DNA of 64,000 nucleotides from DATJGR01 sp963812255 (GTDB lineage Bacteria; Pseudomonadota; Gammaproteobacteria; Pseudomonadales; Azotimanducaceae). The notes under the pieces are model-generated. The model was not told the origin of the DNA. It made no database searches and worked only from the letters and a program-made list of their open reading frames with translations. The position numbers were made by a program, and so were the translations under genes. The DNA lies in NCBI GenBank assembly GCA_963812255.1, contig CAWEUM010000003.1, positions 930,001-994,000 on the forward strand, read 5' to 3'. The first letter of the stretch is position 1, and each line of letters opens with the position of its first letter. This document shows, piece by piece, positions 18,694 through 28,264 of the stretch.

Positions 18694-18824
18694 GTCGTAT
18701 CCTCCCTCGGATCTCTCTTATAGGATCTCGCTAATAGTTGTCTCAGCCCATCACAGCGATCGGCTCGCTGCATTGGCATCACTTCGCGGTCCTTTGCGCG
18801 TTCACGCCGCCTGCATGGCGGCGT

Positions 18825-19412
18825 TCATGCTGCCAGCGCGATTGCGAGTATCAGCACCGCGAAGGCAACGATCCAGACGAAGCGCACCCCGCTGCGCTCG
18901 TACGCATCCGCATTTGTCGTTTTGGCCCCGGATTTTTCTCGCTGTATCGGCGCAACGATCTGCTCGCTGGCTCCCGGCGCTACGATTTCGCCGAACTTGC
19001 GAAAAAAATCGTTCGCCATCTTGCGCGCAGCACCGTCAATCAAGCGGGAACCCACCTGCGCCAGCTTGCCGCCGACATTGCCGTCCAACGCGTAGTTCAG
19101 AATCGTGGCGTCACCGTTCTCGACGAGCGCAACCCGTGCTGAACCCCTGCCGAATCCCGCTGCTCCGCCTTTGGCGTTGACGTTCAGCGTGTATCCCGAC
19201 GGCGGGTCCAGATCCGAAAGTTTGAGGTCGGCGCTGAATGTGGCACTGACCGGGCCGACCTTGGCCTTGATCGACGCAACATAGGCATCGTCGGCCACCT
19301 TCGTCATGCTCTGACATCCTTCGATGCACTGGGTGAGCACCTGCGGGTCATTGAGCGCGAGCCACACCTTTTCGCGCGCGGCCGCGATGCGATATTCACC
19401 GGATTGTTGCAA
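18825..19412 (-). CDS. coxG: CoxG-like SRPBCC protein with C-terminal membrane anchor
   Basis: A long upstream frame is open, but the likely start is TTG at 19412: GGGAGGA sits just before it and the following 'QQSGEYRIAA' matches the CoxG N-terminus. The 195-residue product has an SRPBCC ligand-binding domain ('REKVWLALNDPQVLTQCI', 'GKLAQVGSRLIDGAARKMA') and a final hydrophobic helix, about residues 175-195. CoxG proteins help dock CO dehydrogenase to the membrane. It lies 131 bases upstream of coxS and 50 bases after the MFS gene. Confidence 0.88.
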   Translation of the reverse strand: MQQSGEYRIAAAREKVWLALNDPQVLTQCIEGCQSMTKVADDAYVASIKAKVGPVSATFSADLKLSDLDPPSGYTLNVNAKGGAAGFGRGSARVALVENGDATILNYALDGNVGGKLAQVGSRLIDGAARKMANDFFRKFGEIVAPGASEQIVAPIQREKSGAKTTNADAYERSGVRFVWIVAFAVLILAIALAA

Positions 19413-19462
19413 GGGCGTCCTCCCCGATGGGTCCGAACTCTCGCATGATTCCTTCCGCTCGG

Positions 19463-21067
19463 CTAGGTGATTTCCCCGGCGAGGCGCGCGCGGTCGAGCC
19501 GGCTGAGTTCGTCGGATTCGAGGTAGCGCAACGCGAGCACCAGAAACAACAATGCCAGGCCCAACGCGCCAAGACCGCACAGCATGCCCTGACGTAGCGC
19601 TTCCGCAGAATTCATGCCGGACGCCGCAAACAGATCGCTCAATTGACCGATCGTGAACGGTCCGAGCGCCAGACCGATGAATGTGACCATCAACAGGTAG
19701 AACGCCGATGCCATCGCGCGCATCCGCGGCATCACCAGATCGTTGACGGTGCCCGCGGCGGGACCGATCCACATCGGCGAGACGATGCTGAATACGAAGT
19801 TGCAGCCATACGCGACGGTAAGGTTGTCCGTCAGCAGAAACCCGAGCCCCACCGGCAACGTCAACAACGGCGTCGCGATACCGACCCACAAACGCGCGTT
19901 GACGGAGCGGGCGCGCAGTCGATCGGAGATCCAGCCGCCGAACGTCACCCCTATCAACCCGCCCAGCGCGGCAGACAAACCGAGAATGGTTCCGGCGCTG
20001 GACGCGTCGACATTGTGCACGCGTAACATGAACGGCGGCGCCCAGAAACCGACGCCGTAGGTGACGAAGCTGATGAACGGAAATCCGATCGCGACGCACC
20101 GCAATGCTTTGCAGCGAAAGATCATCGAGAACGCAACGGGATCGCGCGCCGCGAGATTCTGGATCCAGGACACCGCGGCATAGACGCCGACCCCGAGCGC
20201 GATCCATTGTGTCGGATTGCCGACCAGTTCGACCAGCGCGGCGGCCACGGCGGCGACCACGATTGCGGAGACGACGTTCACGACTAACGCCTTGCGGCCA
20301 AGGCGCGCCGCCGCAATGAGCGTCAACGGCGGCAGCACCGCCAGCAATTCACGGCCCGCCGCGCGAAACGGATGCGGCTCAATGCGCTCCGTGAGTCCCT
20401 CGCTGAGCCCACGCTGTGGTTCGCGCAACGTCGCCACCCACAGCGACATCAACAACCCCGGCAAGCCGACGGCAAAGAACGCGGCGTGCCAAGGCTTCAG
20501 ACCGAACGGCGCGCTAGAAGGATCGGGAAACGCCTCGCGCCAACCATCCACGATCACACCGCCGAGAAAAATGCCGATCCCGGCGCCGATGTAGATGCCA
20601 CTGGAATAGATCGCGATCGCCGTCGCGCGCAGACGGGTTGGAAAGTAGTCCGACAGCATCGAGAACGCCGCCGGCGTGGCGCTCGCTTCACCGATGCCCA
20701 CGCCAAAGCGGCAGGTCGCGAGCGTAGCGAAATTCCGCGCGGTGCCCGACAGCGCGGTCATCAAACTCCAGAACGCGAGACCAACAGAGATGAGATTCTT
20801 GCGCACCCAGACATCGGCGAGCTTGCCGAGTGGAATACCGAACACCGCGTAAAATACCGCGAATGCGGTGCCGTACAGAAAGCCGATCTGCGCGTCGCTG
20901 ATGCCGAGATCCGCTTTGATTTCTTCGGCGAGGATCGACAGGATCTGCCGATCGATGAAATTGAATACATACACGAGCACGAGCACGAACAACACGTACT
21001 TCGCGTAACGCCCACCAACTTCCGGCGTGGACTCCGTCGCGGACTCCGACGTGGATCGAACAGACAC
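19463..21067 (-). CDS. MFS transporter (spinster-like)
   Basis: A polytopic protein of about 534 residues. The first helix, 'VLFVLVLVYVFNFIDRQILS', and the following 'LGISDAQIGFLYGTAFAVFY' are typical of the spinster-like MFS branch. A long central loop (about residues 190-260) separates the two six-helix halves. I choose the GTG at 21067, which has GGGGAG just before it, over an ATG at 21112 that would crowd the divergent SDR gene. It heads the coxG-S-L-M-qor cluster and may import the substrate of that pathway (inference). Confidence 0.85.
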   Translation of the reverse strand: MSVRSTSESATESTPEVGGRYAKYVLFVLVLVYVFNFIDRQILSILAEEIKADLGISDAQIGFLYGTAFAVFYAVFGIPLGKLADVWVRKNLISVGLAFWSLMTALSGTARNFATLATCRFGVGIGEASATPAAFSMLSDYFPTRLRATAIAIYSSGIYIGAGIGIFLGGVIVDGWREAFPDPSSAPFGLKPWHAAFFAVGLPGLLMSLWVATLREPQRGLSEGLTERIEPHPFRAAGRELLAVLPPLTLIAAARLGRKALVVNVVSAIVVAAVAAALVELVGNPTQWIALGVGVYAAVSWIQNLAARDPVAFSMIFRCKALRCVAIGFPFISFVTYGVGFWAPPFMLRVHNVDASSAGTILGLSAALGGLIGVTFGGWISDRLRARSVNARLWVGIATPLLTLPVGLGFLLTDNLTVAYGCNFVFSIVSPMWIGPAAGTVNDLVMPRMRAMASAFYLLMVTFIGLALGPFTIGQLSDLFAASGMNSAEALRQGMLCGLGALGLALLFLVLALRYLESDELSRLDRARLAGEIT

Positions 21068-21129
21068 TCCCCGCGCTCCCCTGCTAAGCTTTCCGAGCCT
21101 AACAGATAACAATTTCTGCAGGGGGAAGC

Positions 21130-21900
21130 ATGAATCTGTTCGATTTGACCGATCGCGTCGCAGTGCTCACAGGCGCGTCCAAAGGCATGGGGCTCGCCAT
21201 GGCGAATGCGCTGGCCGATCACGGTGCGCGGGTGGTGATCTCGAGCCGCAAGATCGATCAATGCGAAGCGGCCTGTGATGCGATCAATGCCCGGCACGGC
21301 AACGGACGTGCCACTCCGATCGCCTGCAACATCGGCTACAAGGAACAACTGCAGGCACTCGTCGACGAAACGCACGAGCGCCTCGGCAGCATCGACATCC
21401 TGATCGGTAACGCCGGCGTCAATCCATTCTACGGTCCGTCGTCCGATATTCCCGACTCGGCATTCGACAAGATCATGGCATCCAACGTGAAGTCGAATCA
21501 CTGGCTCGCCCATATGGTGCTGCCCGATATGGTCGAGAAAAAGCACGGCTCGATCATGATCACGTCGAGCACCGCGGCATTCGGCCCGTCCGAAGTGCTT
21601 GGCACCTACAACATTTCCAAGACCGCCGACCTCGCGCTGGTACGCAACCTCGCGCTCGAATACGGCCCGCACAACATCCGCGTGAACGCGATCTGCCCGG
21701 GACTCATCCGCACCGACTTCGCCAAAGCGCTCTGGGACAATCCGGAGACCGAACGGCGCGTCGTCGAGCGAATGCCGCTGCGACGCATCGGCGAGCCGGA
21801 AGAACTCGCGGGTGTTGCGGTGTTTCTCGCATCCGACGCGAGCAGCTACATCACCGGCCAGGCGATTACCGTGTGCGGCGGCTCGGTGATGTGCCGGTGA
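21130..21900 (+). CDS. Short-chain dehydrogenase/reductase
   Basis: A 256-residue classical SDR with cofactor motif 'TGASKGMG', 'NAGVNPFYG', catalytic 'SSTAAFG...YNISK' and C-terminal 'DASSYITGQAITVCGG'. The basic residues in 'SSRKID' after strand two favour NADP(H). A good ribosome site (AGGGGGAAGC) precedes the ATG. The MFS gene of the cox cluster is transcribed divergently with about 60 bases between, so both promoters share that gap. Confidence 0.92.
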   Translation: MNLFDLTDRVAVLTGASKGMGLAMANALADHGARVVISSRKIDQCEAACDAINARHGNGRATPIACNIGYKEQLQALVDETHERLGSIDILIGNAGVNPFYGPSSDIPDSAFDKIMASNVKSNHWLAHMVLPDMVEKKHGSIMITSSTAAFGPSEVLGTYNISKTADLALVRNLALEYGPHNIRVNAICPGLIRTDFAKALWDNPETERRVVERMPLRRIGEPEELAGVAVFLASDASSYITGQAITVCGGSVMCR

Positions 21901-22341
21901 TCAGTGGTGAACTCGTTCGACCGCGACCTGTCCCGTGATCCTGCGCCAGATATGTGCCCAGGACATGCCGACAGCGAGCAACACCGCCAAACACACCAGC
22001 ACCACCCATTCGATCGAGCCCCGCGAGCTGGCGACCAGCCAGCCGATGTCGACCAACCACCACACCAGGGTCGCCATGAACGCGCACAGTACGATCAGGC
22101 CGACCGAGCCGAGCGCGCTACGCGTGGCACCGACGACGACCAGCCAACCACCGAGCAACGCGACACCTACGACCGCGTGTTCCGGCCCCAGCGTATGGGA
22201 AGCGATGGACGTGCGCATCCAATGCACGAACGAATAGTCCGTGGGGTTGTAGGTGGCCAACACCAGCGTCAGCGCCAGCAACAGGCGCCAGCCGAAATCC
22301 GGCAGCCCGAACGCATCATTGTGCTGCTTGTCCCTGCTCAC
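21901..22341 (-). CDS. Small four-helix membrane protein
   Basis: A 146-residue protein with four hydrophobic segments: about 19-32 ('RLLLALTLVLATYN'), 57-74, 78-100 and 110-128. A conserved-looking 'NPTDYSFVHW' follows the first helix. Similar four-helix proteins are uncharacterised (DUF6524-like, from memory); I cannot assign a function. It meets the SDR gene tail to tail with no gap, which leaves no room for a terminator between them. Confidence 0.68.
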   Translation of the reverse strand: MSRDKQHNDAFGLPDFGWRLLLALTLVLATYNPTDYSFVHWMRTSIASHTLGPEHAVVGVALLGGWLVVVGATRSALGSVGLIVLCAFMATLVWWLVDIGWLVASSRGSIEWVVLVCLAVLLAVGMSWAHIWRRITGQVAVERVHH

Positions 22342-22366
22342 GCTGCGTCTCCTCGCTGTTCTGAAA

Positions 22367-22411
22367 GATCAAGTTCCAAAAGACCCAATTCCAAGAGACC
22401 CAAGTTGCGAA
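22367..22411. repeat. Three imperfect 15-bp tandem units, intergenic
   Basis: Units AGATCAAGTTCCAAA, AGACCCAATTCCAAG and AGACCCAAGTTGCGA lie head to tail between two minus-strand genes, upstream of the small membrane protein. The array is short and imperfect and could be a slippage product. No known operator is recognised. Confidence 0.55.
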
Positions 22412-22487
22412 AGACCAAACCGGCACGCTCGGTGCCAGTTCGTGCAGCGCCGCAATCGGCGCGCCGGGATTGCTATCTCCGCCAAGG

Positions 22488-23651
22488 CTATCCATTGACG
22501 AACCCTTTGCGGCCAAGCCACTCGCCGCACACATCGATCGCTTCGGCGCAGTGCTTGGGCTGTCCTGCGTAATAGTGCGTCGCGCCTTTGATTTCTCGAA
22601 GTTCCTTATCTGCGTGACCCACTGCATCGAACAGCCGATGCGTATGGCTCGGGGTACAGGCGTTGTCGGCACTATTGCCGATGACGAGCACCGGACACGA
22701 AATGTTGCGCGCGTTCAAGACTCCGTTCGCACGTGACTCGTCGAAACTCCACTGCGATAGCCAGCTGCGCAGCGTGCAGAATCGCGCGAGTCCGACCGGC
22801 CCCATGTTGACGACGCGCGGATCGCCCAGATAGCAGGTGCCCGGCTCGCGATCGTTCGGATCGACCATCGGATCGAGCCAGCGTGGATCCGCCATCGTGC
22901 CATGCACGACGAAACCCCGCTCGGCGCCCGGGCCATCAATGCGAATGCGCGCGGCGAGCTCGGTCTTCACCCAATCGGTGATGCGCCGGTTGCGCGCCAT
23001 CTGCGCGGCGCGATAGCGCGTCAGAAAGTCACCATCGTACGGCGCCCGATGCGGATTACGCGGATCGTACAGATCGAATTCCGCCTCGCGCCGGTCCGGA
23101 TCGAGTTCATCAATGATCGAGGCATCCAGCCACTCGGTCAGCGTGACCGAGCGGCTGACGTGCGCCGCCATCAGCATGATCGCGTCGCCCGGGATTAGTT
23201 TTGCGCCAGCAAGATCGACGGCGTCGCCGGCCGGAGTGCTGTCGATGTTCGTATGCTCGGCCTGCTCCTGGTAGTACAGCGCGAGCGACCCGCCGCCCGA
23301 CCAGCCACCCAGCACGACGTTCGTGTAACCAAAGCGTTGTTTGGCATCCTTGATACCGGCGCCGAGGTCGAGCAGGCATTTCTCCATGATCAGGGCGCTA
23401 TCGTTACCGCGATAGCGGGTGTTGACGAACAGCACGTGGTGGCCGGCGCGCGCGAGCTGCGTGATCGCGGGCAGAAAACCGCCGCCACCAATTGGATGGC
23501 TGAACACCAGCACGGTGTCGGAGGCAACGTTCACCGGCGTGACACGCAGGCATTCGATGAACACGTTGCCTGGCTCACCGCCATAGGTGTCCTTGAACGC
23601 CGCCGTCTCTCGATAGGCAACGCCGAAGATCTGTCGCTCGACGGTGTGCAA
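22488..23651 (-). CDS. Alpha/beta-hydrolase
   Basis: A 387-residue alpha/beta-hydrolase with the nucleophile elbow 'GGWSGGGSLA'. The oxyanion-side 'HPIGGGGFLP' follows the first long strand. The late acid and His are probably in 'VLVIGNSADNAC' and 'GATHYY'. A large insertion of about 100 residues between the elbow and the acid forms a cap. Related sequences are annotated as esterases or hydrolases acting on lipophilic substrates; no specific reaction is evident. It is divergent from the sulfatase gene, and both could share a control region. Confidence 0.82.
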   Translation of the reverse strand: MHTVERQIFGVAYRETAAFKDTYGGEPGNVFIECLRVTPVNVASDTVLVFSHPIGGGGFLPAITQLARAGHHVLFVNTRYRGNDSALIMEKCLLDLGAGIKDAKQRFGYTNVVLGGWSGGGSLALYYQEQAEHTNIDSTPAGDAVDLAGAKLIPGDAIMLMAAHVSRSVTLTEWLDASIIDELDPDRREAEFDLYDPRNPHRAPYDGDFLTRYRAAQMARNRRITDWVKTELAARIRIDGPGAERGFVVHGTMADPRWLDPMVDPNDREPGTCYLGDPRVVNMGPVGLARFCTLRSWLSQWSFDESRANGVLNARNISCPVLVIGNSADNACTPSHTHRLFDAVGHADKELREIKGATHYYAGQPKHCAEAIDVCGEWLGRKGFVNG

Positions 23652-23764
23652 CGCTCCCCTCCCATTTTTTATTCTGCCGCACTATTTCCACATTCATAAC
23701 GAAAGTCAAAATGCCCGGCATCTTCCGTAGAATCCCCTCACACATCAGGATCAGGATCCGCCGC

Positions 23765-25285
23765 GTGGGCAACCCCAAGAACGTTATCGTGGTTCTGCTG
23801 GACAGCCTGAACCGCCACATGCTCGGCAGTTACGGCGGGCGCGAATTTGCTACGCCGAATCTGGATCGCTTCGCGCGGCGAGCGGTGCAGTTCGAAAATC
23901 ATTTCGTCGGCTCGCTGCCGTGCATGCCGGCGCGTCACGATGTGCTGTGCGGCGCGCTCGACTTTCCGTGGAAGCCATGGGGTTCGATCGAGCTGTGGGA
24001 AGAACCGATCACGCATCCGCTGCGGCGGGCCGGCGTGACGACGATGCTCGTCTCCGATCATCCGCACCTCTTCGAAACCGGTGGCGAGAACTACCACACC
24101 GAGTTTACTGCGTGGGAGTATCTGCGCGGCCACGAAGGCGATCCGTGGAAGACGCGCGCCGATCCATCGGCAACGGGTGCGCCGACGCTACCGCCGGCGC
24201 GCGCCGCCCGCGGCCGGCCCTACGACCTCAGCCGCACGTGGTTTCGCGAGGAATCAGACTTTCCGGGGCCGAAAACGATGTCCACCGCCGCGCGCTGGCT
24301 GCGCGACAACGCGGGCGCCCACGATCGTTTCATGCTGTTCATCGACGAGTTCGATCCGCACGAACCGTTCGACACGCCCGCGCCGTGGGTGAATCGCTAC
24401 GACCCGGACTGGCGCGACGAGCAGATCATCTGGCCTCCGTACGCGGTCGATGCGGTCGCGCGTGGCGTGATCACCGCGCGCGAAGCGCGCCACATCCGCG
24501 CCAACTATGGCGCCAAGCTCAGCATGATTGACCATTGGTTCGGAAGGCTTCTCGACGTTGTCGATGAGCATGAGTTGTGGTCGGACACCGCAGTCGTGCT
24601 GTGCACCGATCACGGCCACTACCTCGGGGAGAAGGACATCTTCGGCAAACCCGGCGTACCGCACTACGAACCGCTCGGGCATACGCCGTTGATGATCGCC
24701 TGGCCTGGAGTCGAACCCAAGCGAACGCAAGCGCTGACGACCAACGTCGATATCTACGCAACGATCGCCGATGTGTTCGGTGTTTCGAGCGAGCATCGCA
24801 CGCACGGCCACTCAATGGTGCCGTTGGTAACGGGTGAGTCCGAACAGATCAGGAATTGGGTGCTGGCAGGCATGTACGGCCGCTGGGTACACGTCATAGA
24901 CGGCACGCGGAAATATGCGCGGGCACCGGTGAACAGCGACAACCTGCCGCTATCGATGTGGTCGAATCGCTGGTCGACGATGCCTGTCGCGGGCATGCAC
25001 GATCTGAAACTGCCGCGGCCGAATCGCGCGGCGTACCTCGACTACATGCCCGGCTCCGATGCTCCGGTGATCCGACAGCCGTTCAAACCGGGTGACATGC
25101 TGCCGTACTGGTCGCTCGGAACGCGGACCAGCGAGCACCACTGCTACCGACTCGACAACGATCCGGACGAACTGGAAAACCGCTTGGGCTCGCGGGACGA
25201 GACGGACATGATCGAAATGTTGCGCGTTGCGTTGAAGGCGATCGAAGCACCCGAGGAACAGTTCGAACGGCTCGGGATCGGCTGA
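23765..25285 (+). CDS. Type I sulfatase (formylglycine-dependent)
   Basis: A 506-residue sulfatase of the alkaline phosphatase superfamily. The first metal Asp is in 'VVLLDSLNRHMLGSYG'. The maturation motif C-x-P-x-R is 'CMPAR' (Cys53 to Arg57), where Cys would become formylglycine. 'FIDEFDPHEPF' and 'LCTDHGHYLGEK' hold further metal and sulfate ligands. I favour the GTG at 23765 (AGGATC upstream) over an ATG at 23711 that adds an unusual basic leader. No secretion signal is seen, so it may be cytosolic. No formylglycine-generating enzyme is in the window. Confidence 0.92.
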   Translation: MGNPKNVIVVLLDSLNRHMLGSYGGREFATPNLDRFARRAVQFENHFVGSLPCMPARHDVLCGALDFPWKPWGSIELWEEPITHPLRRAGVTTMLVSDHPHLFETGGENYHTEFTAWEYLRGHEGDPWKTRADPSATGAPTLPPARAARGRPYDLSRTWFREESDFPGPKTMSTAARWLRDNAGAHDRFMLFIDEFDPHEPFDTPAPWVNRYDPDWRDEQIIWPPYAVDAVARGVITAREARHIRANYGAKLSMIDHWFGRLLDVVDEHELWSDTAVVLCTDHGHYLGEKDIFGKPGVPHYEPLGHTPLMIAWPGVEPKRTQALTTNVDIYATIADVFGVSSEHRTHGHSMVPLVTGESEQIRNWVLAGMYGRWVHVIDGTRKYARAPVNSDNLPLSMWSNRWSTMPVAGMHDLKLPRPNRAAYLDYMPGSDAPVIRQPFKPGDMLPYWSLGTRTSEHHCYRLDNDPDELENRLGSRDETDMIEMLRVALKAIEAPEEQFERLGIG

Positions 25286-25294
25286 AACCCAGCG

Positions 25295-26125
25295 CTAAAG
25301 CAAGCGACCCTCGGACACCGCCTGCACCCGCCCGCCGACCTGCAACGACTTTTCATCCGCGCGCAGATACAGCCGCGATGGCCGCTGGATTTCGAAACCC
25401 TGTTCGACGATCACGTCCACGGGCGCCTTCAGATGCGTATGCAGAAATGCGGCAAAGCCAGTGTTGGCGCTGCCGGTTGCCGGATCTTCGCGGATGCCGT
25501 TCGCGTCGAAGAACAACCGCACTGCGTAATCGGCGTCGCGGGAATATGCGTGCGGCGTGAACAGGAACGCCGCATGGAACGGCAGCCCTTCGGCGACGCA
25601 TGCGCGGAAATAGGCTTCGTTCAGACGCGCGCGTCGCAAGGTCTGCAGATCACGAACGCCGATGAATACGAACTCGGGGCCGATCGAGACGAACTGCGGC
25701 GGCGGTTCCAGCAACAGATCGTTCACCGTCAGTCCTACCAGAGGCGCGGCCCGTTCGATCGCAAAGAGATTTCCGAGTTTCGGCTTGGGCGGCGACATCC
25801 ACGCGATACCCCCCGCGCCGTCGAACGTCACATCGACATTGCCGGCAGCCAGTTCCAGGCGATAGCCGGGGCGCGAATGGCCCAACACCCAGGCCGTACC
25901 GATGGTGGGATGTCCCGCGAACGGCAGCTCCCGCCCCGGCGTGAAAATCCGGACTCGCGCGCGCGTCTGCGTTTCCTCGACGACGAACGTCGTTTCGGAG
26001 AAGTTCATCTCGCGTGCGATGGTCTGCATCATCTGCGCCGACAGCGCCGCGCAATCGCGCACCACCGCGAGCTGATTGCCCGCATAGCGCGTTTCGGCAA
26101 AGACATCGACGATGTGCAGGCGCAT
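25295..26125 (-). CDS. PhzF-family isomerase/epimerase-like protein
   Basis: A 276-residue PhzF-fold protein of two diaminopimelate-epimerase-like halves. It has the conserved N-terminus 'VDVFAETRYAGNQLAVV', the catalytic Glu in 'MNFSETTFV', 'LPFAGHPTIGTAWVL', and C-terminal 'EDPATGSANTGFAAFL'. The family includes the phenazine enzyme PhzF, but most members are isomerases of unknown substrate and no phenazine genes are nearby. Convergent with the sulfatase (9-base gap) and downstream of pntAA on the same strand. Confidence 0.92.
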   Translation of the reverse strand: MRLHIVDVFAETRYAGNQLAVVRDCAALSAQMMQTIAREMNFSETTFVVEETQTRARVRIFTPGRELPFAGHPTIGTAWVLGHSRPGYRLELAAGNVDVTFDGAGGIAWMSPPKPKLGNLFAIERAAPLVGLTVNDLLLEPPPQFVSIGPEFVFIGVRDLQTLRRARLNEAYFRACVAEGLPFHAAFLFTPHAYSRDADYAVRLFFDANGIREDPATGSANTGFAAFLHTHLKAPVDVIVEQGFEIQRPSRLYLRADEKSLQVGGRVQAVSEGRLL

Positions 26126-26144
26126 CCTCGCTTCCCCGAAACCG

Positions 26145-27272
26145 CTACAGCTTCTTGATTGTCTCGTTGACGATCTCGCCGCCGCGGGTGATGACGCACC
26201 CCTTGACGATGTCGTCGTTCGGATCGAGATTCAGCTGTTTGGTCTCTTTGTCCCAGAACTCGTCCAACAGATTCACGATGTTGCTCGAGTACATCTCGCT
26301 CGCGTTGCGGCTGACCCGAGAAGGAAGATTGCCGAGGCCGACGACCAGAACGCCGTTGATGTCGATCACTTCGTTCACCACCGAACCCTCGACGTTGCCG
26401 CCGGATTCAACGGCCATGTCGACCACCACGCTGCCCGGCCGCATGCCTTCGATCATGTCGCGCGTCACGATGCGCGGCGCCGGTCGGCCAAACACCTGCG
26501 CCGTTGTGATCAGGATATCCGAGGTCCCGATGACCTTCTTCATTCCCTGACGCTGCAGTTCCAGTTGCTCCGGCGTTAGCTCACGGGCGTAGCCCTGAGC
26601 CGTCTGTCCCGTGTCGCCCAGATCGATCTCCACGAACTTGGCGCCGAGCGACTGCACCTGTTCGGCGACAACCGGGCGGGTGTCGAACGCTTCCACCCGC
26701 GCGCCGAGGCGCTTTGCGGTTGCAATGGCCTGCAGTCCCGCAACGCCGGCGCCGATGACGAATACACGGCACGGTTGAATCGTGCCGGCCGGCGTCATCA
26801 TCATTGGCAACATCTTCGGGCTATAGGTTGCCGCCAGAATCACCGTGACATATCCGGCCAGGTTCGCCTGCGAGGACAACGCGTCCATTTTCTGTGCGCG
26901 CGTGCTGCGCGGCACCATTTCCATCGAAATCCCGGTAACGCCGTGGGATGCGAGGCTTGCCACCAACGCGCGCTCGTTGAACGGATCGAGAAAGCTGATG
27001 TGGACGACACCGCTGGAAAGGCTCAGCAGGTCCTCGTTCGAAGGCTTGCGCACACGCACCACGATGTTCGCGTCGGCAACCGCGGTTCGCGCGTCCGGCG
27101 CGATCGATGCACCCGCCTCGCGATAGTCGTCATCGGGGATTCGAGCGCCGGCGCCGATGCCGGATTCGACAGTCACGTCGAAGCCGAGCGCGATCAGCTT
27201 TTTGATGCCAGCCGGAACCAGCCCCGCGCGCAATTCACCTGGCCAGTTTTCCCTTGGCACGCCTATACGCAT
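26145..27272 (-). CDS. pntAA: NAD(P) transhydrogenase subunit alpha part 1
   Basis: A 375-residue soluble NAD(H)-binding subunit (domain I) of proton-pumping transhydrogenase. It has the N-terminus 'MRIGVPRENWPGELR', the signature 'SSQANLAGY', the Rossmann motif 'VIGAGVAGLQAIA' and 'TTAQVFGRPAP'. In split systems pntAA is followed by pntAB and pntB, the membrane parts. Here the next gene downstream is phzF-like and no partner is in the window. The C-terminus is full length, so this looks like a real lone copy, not a truncation. Confidence 0.94.
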   Translation of the reverse strand: MRIGVPRENWPGELRAGLVPAGIKKLIALGFDVTVESGIGAGARIPDDDYREAGASIAPDARTAVADANIVVRVRKPSNEDLLSLSSGVVHISFLDPFNERALVASLASHGVTGISMEMVPRSTRAQKMDALSSQANLAGYVTVILAATYSPKMLPMMMTPAGTIQPCRVFVIGAGVAGLQAIATAKRLGARVEAFDTRPVVAEQVQSLGAKFVEIDLGDTGQTAQGYARELTPEQLELQRQGMKKVIGTSDILITTAQVFGRPAPRIVTRDMIEGMRPGSVVVDMAVESGGNVEGSVVNEVIDINGVLVVGLGNLPSRVSRNASEMYSSNIVNLLDEFWDKETKQLNLDPNDDIVKGCVITRGGEIVNETIKKL

Positions 27273-27475
27273 CCCGTAGTCCCCTCGTCTGTTCGTGCTT
27301 GTCTGAAAATGCTTTGGCAGGTCGTGCGGTGGTCCCGCACAAAGAGCGCGCTAGGCTAACGAAAGACCTGTGGCAAGACAATCCTGAGGTGGGCGCATGC
27401 TGCCGGCCCATTGCGGTGATTCGAGCAGTCGATGGCGATACGATGCGCGCTTAACCCACACAACGAGTCACGGCC

Positions 27476-28264
27476 ATGAGCGTGCACCAAAGCATCGCGA
27501 TCAACCATTCGCACGCGAGCGAGAATCGCATTCACAGCGACGACATCGCGCGCGCCTATGGATTTACCGGCGCGCTGGTACCCGGCGTGGCGGTGTTCGG
27601 CCACATGACCTATCCGCTGACCAACGAACTCGGTGTCGATTGGCTGGGCCACAGCCGAATCGCGCTGCGGTTGCTCAAACCCGCGTATGACGGCGATCGC
27701 TTGTCGATCCCGTTGACCCAAACCGGTGATCAGACCTATCTCGTGGAATGCTACAACGCAGCCGGTGTGCTGCTCGCGCACATCAACGTCGAAGTGCCCG
27801 CCGCGCTGCCGCCAATCGATGCGCGTTCGCAGGTTGCGGGCGCCGCACGCGAGGCGCCGCGCGTCGAGATCGCCTGGAACGCCATCGAGGTGGACTCACC
27901 GTTCGCCGCTGCGACGTGGACGCCCAGCCCAGAGGAAAACCGCCGCTATGCCGACGAACTGTCCGACGACCTGCCGGTGTACCGCGGCGGCGTGGTGCAT
28001 CCGCATCTGATTCAACATTGGTGCAATCAGATGCTGGTGCGCCGCTTCATTCTGCCGGCGTGGATTCACGTGGGCACGGAGATGACCTTCAGACGGATTC
28101 TGAAAGTCGGCGACGCGGTCGAGATTCGCGCCATCCCGATCGAGAAATGGGAACGCAAGGGTCACGAATTCATCAAGATCTATCTGGCGTTTCTCGTCGA
28201 CGGCGTGCCCGCGGTCGAGGCCTACCACACCGCTATCTACAAAGTGGCAGCGAAGGCCTCCTGA
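27476..28264 (+). CDS. Double-hotdog acyl dehydratase-like protein
   Basis: A 262-residue protein with two hotdog-like halves. The N-terminal part 'IARAYGFTGALVPGVAVFGHMTYPL' resembles the hot-dog helix of FAS1/MaoC dehydratases. The C-terminal half ('VGTEMTFRRILKVGDAVEIRA') looks like the second hotdog strand set. Classical MaoC catalytic Asp/His residues are not clear, so it may be a thioester-binding or hydratase variant. It overlaps the following formyltransferase gene by one base (TGATG), indicating an operon. Confidence 0.72.
   Translation: MSVHQSIAINHSHASENRIHSDDIARAYGFTGALVPGVAVFGHMTYPLTNELGVDWLGHSRIALRLLKPAYDGDRLSIPLTQTGDQTYLVECYNAAGVLLAHINVEVPAALPPIDARSQVAGAAREAPRVEIAWNAIEVDSPFAAATWTPSPEENRRYADELSDDLPVYRGGVVHPHLIQHWCNQMLVRRFILPAWIHVGTEMTFRRILKVGDAVEIRAIPIEKWERKGHEFIKIYLAFLVDGVPAVEAYHTAIYKVAAKAS

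Noticed and set aside
19412..20207. A 460-residue reading of the coxG frame
   Set aside because: The extra N-terminal ~265 residues overlap the MFS gene in another frame and are Arg-rich; the TTG at 19412 has a good ribosome site and family-like start.
25295..26125. Phenazine biosynthesis locus
   Set aside because: Only a PhzF-fold protein is present; no other phz genes are near and most family members are unrelated to phenazines.
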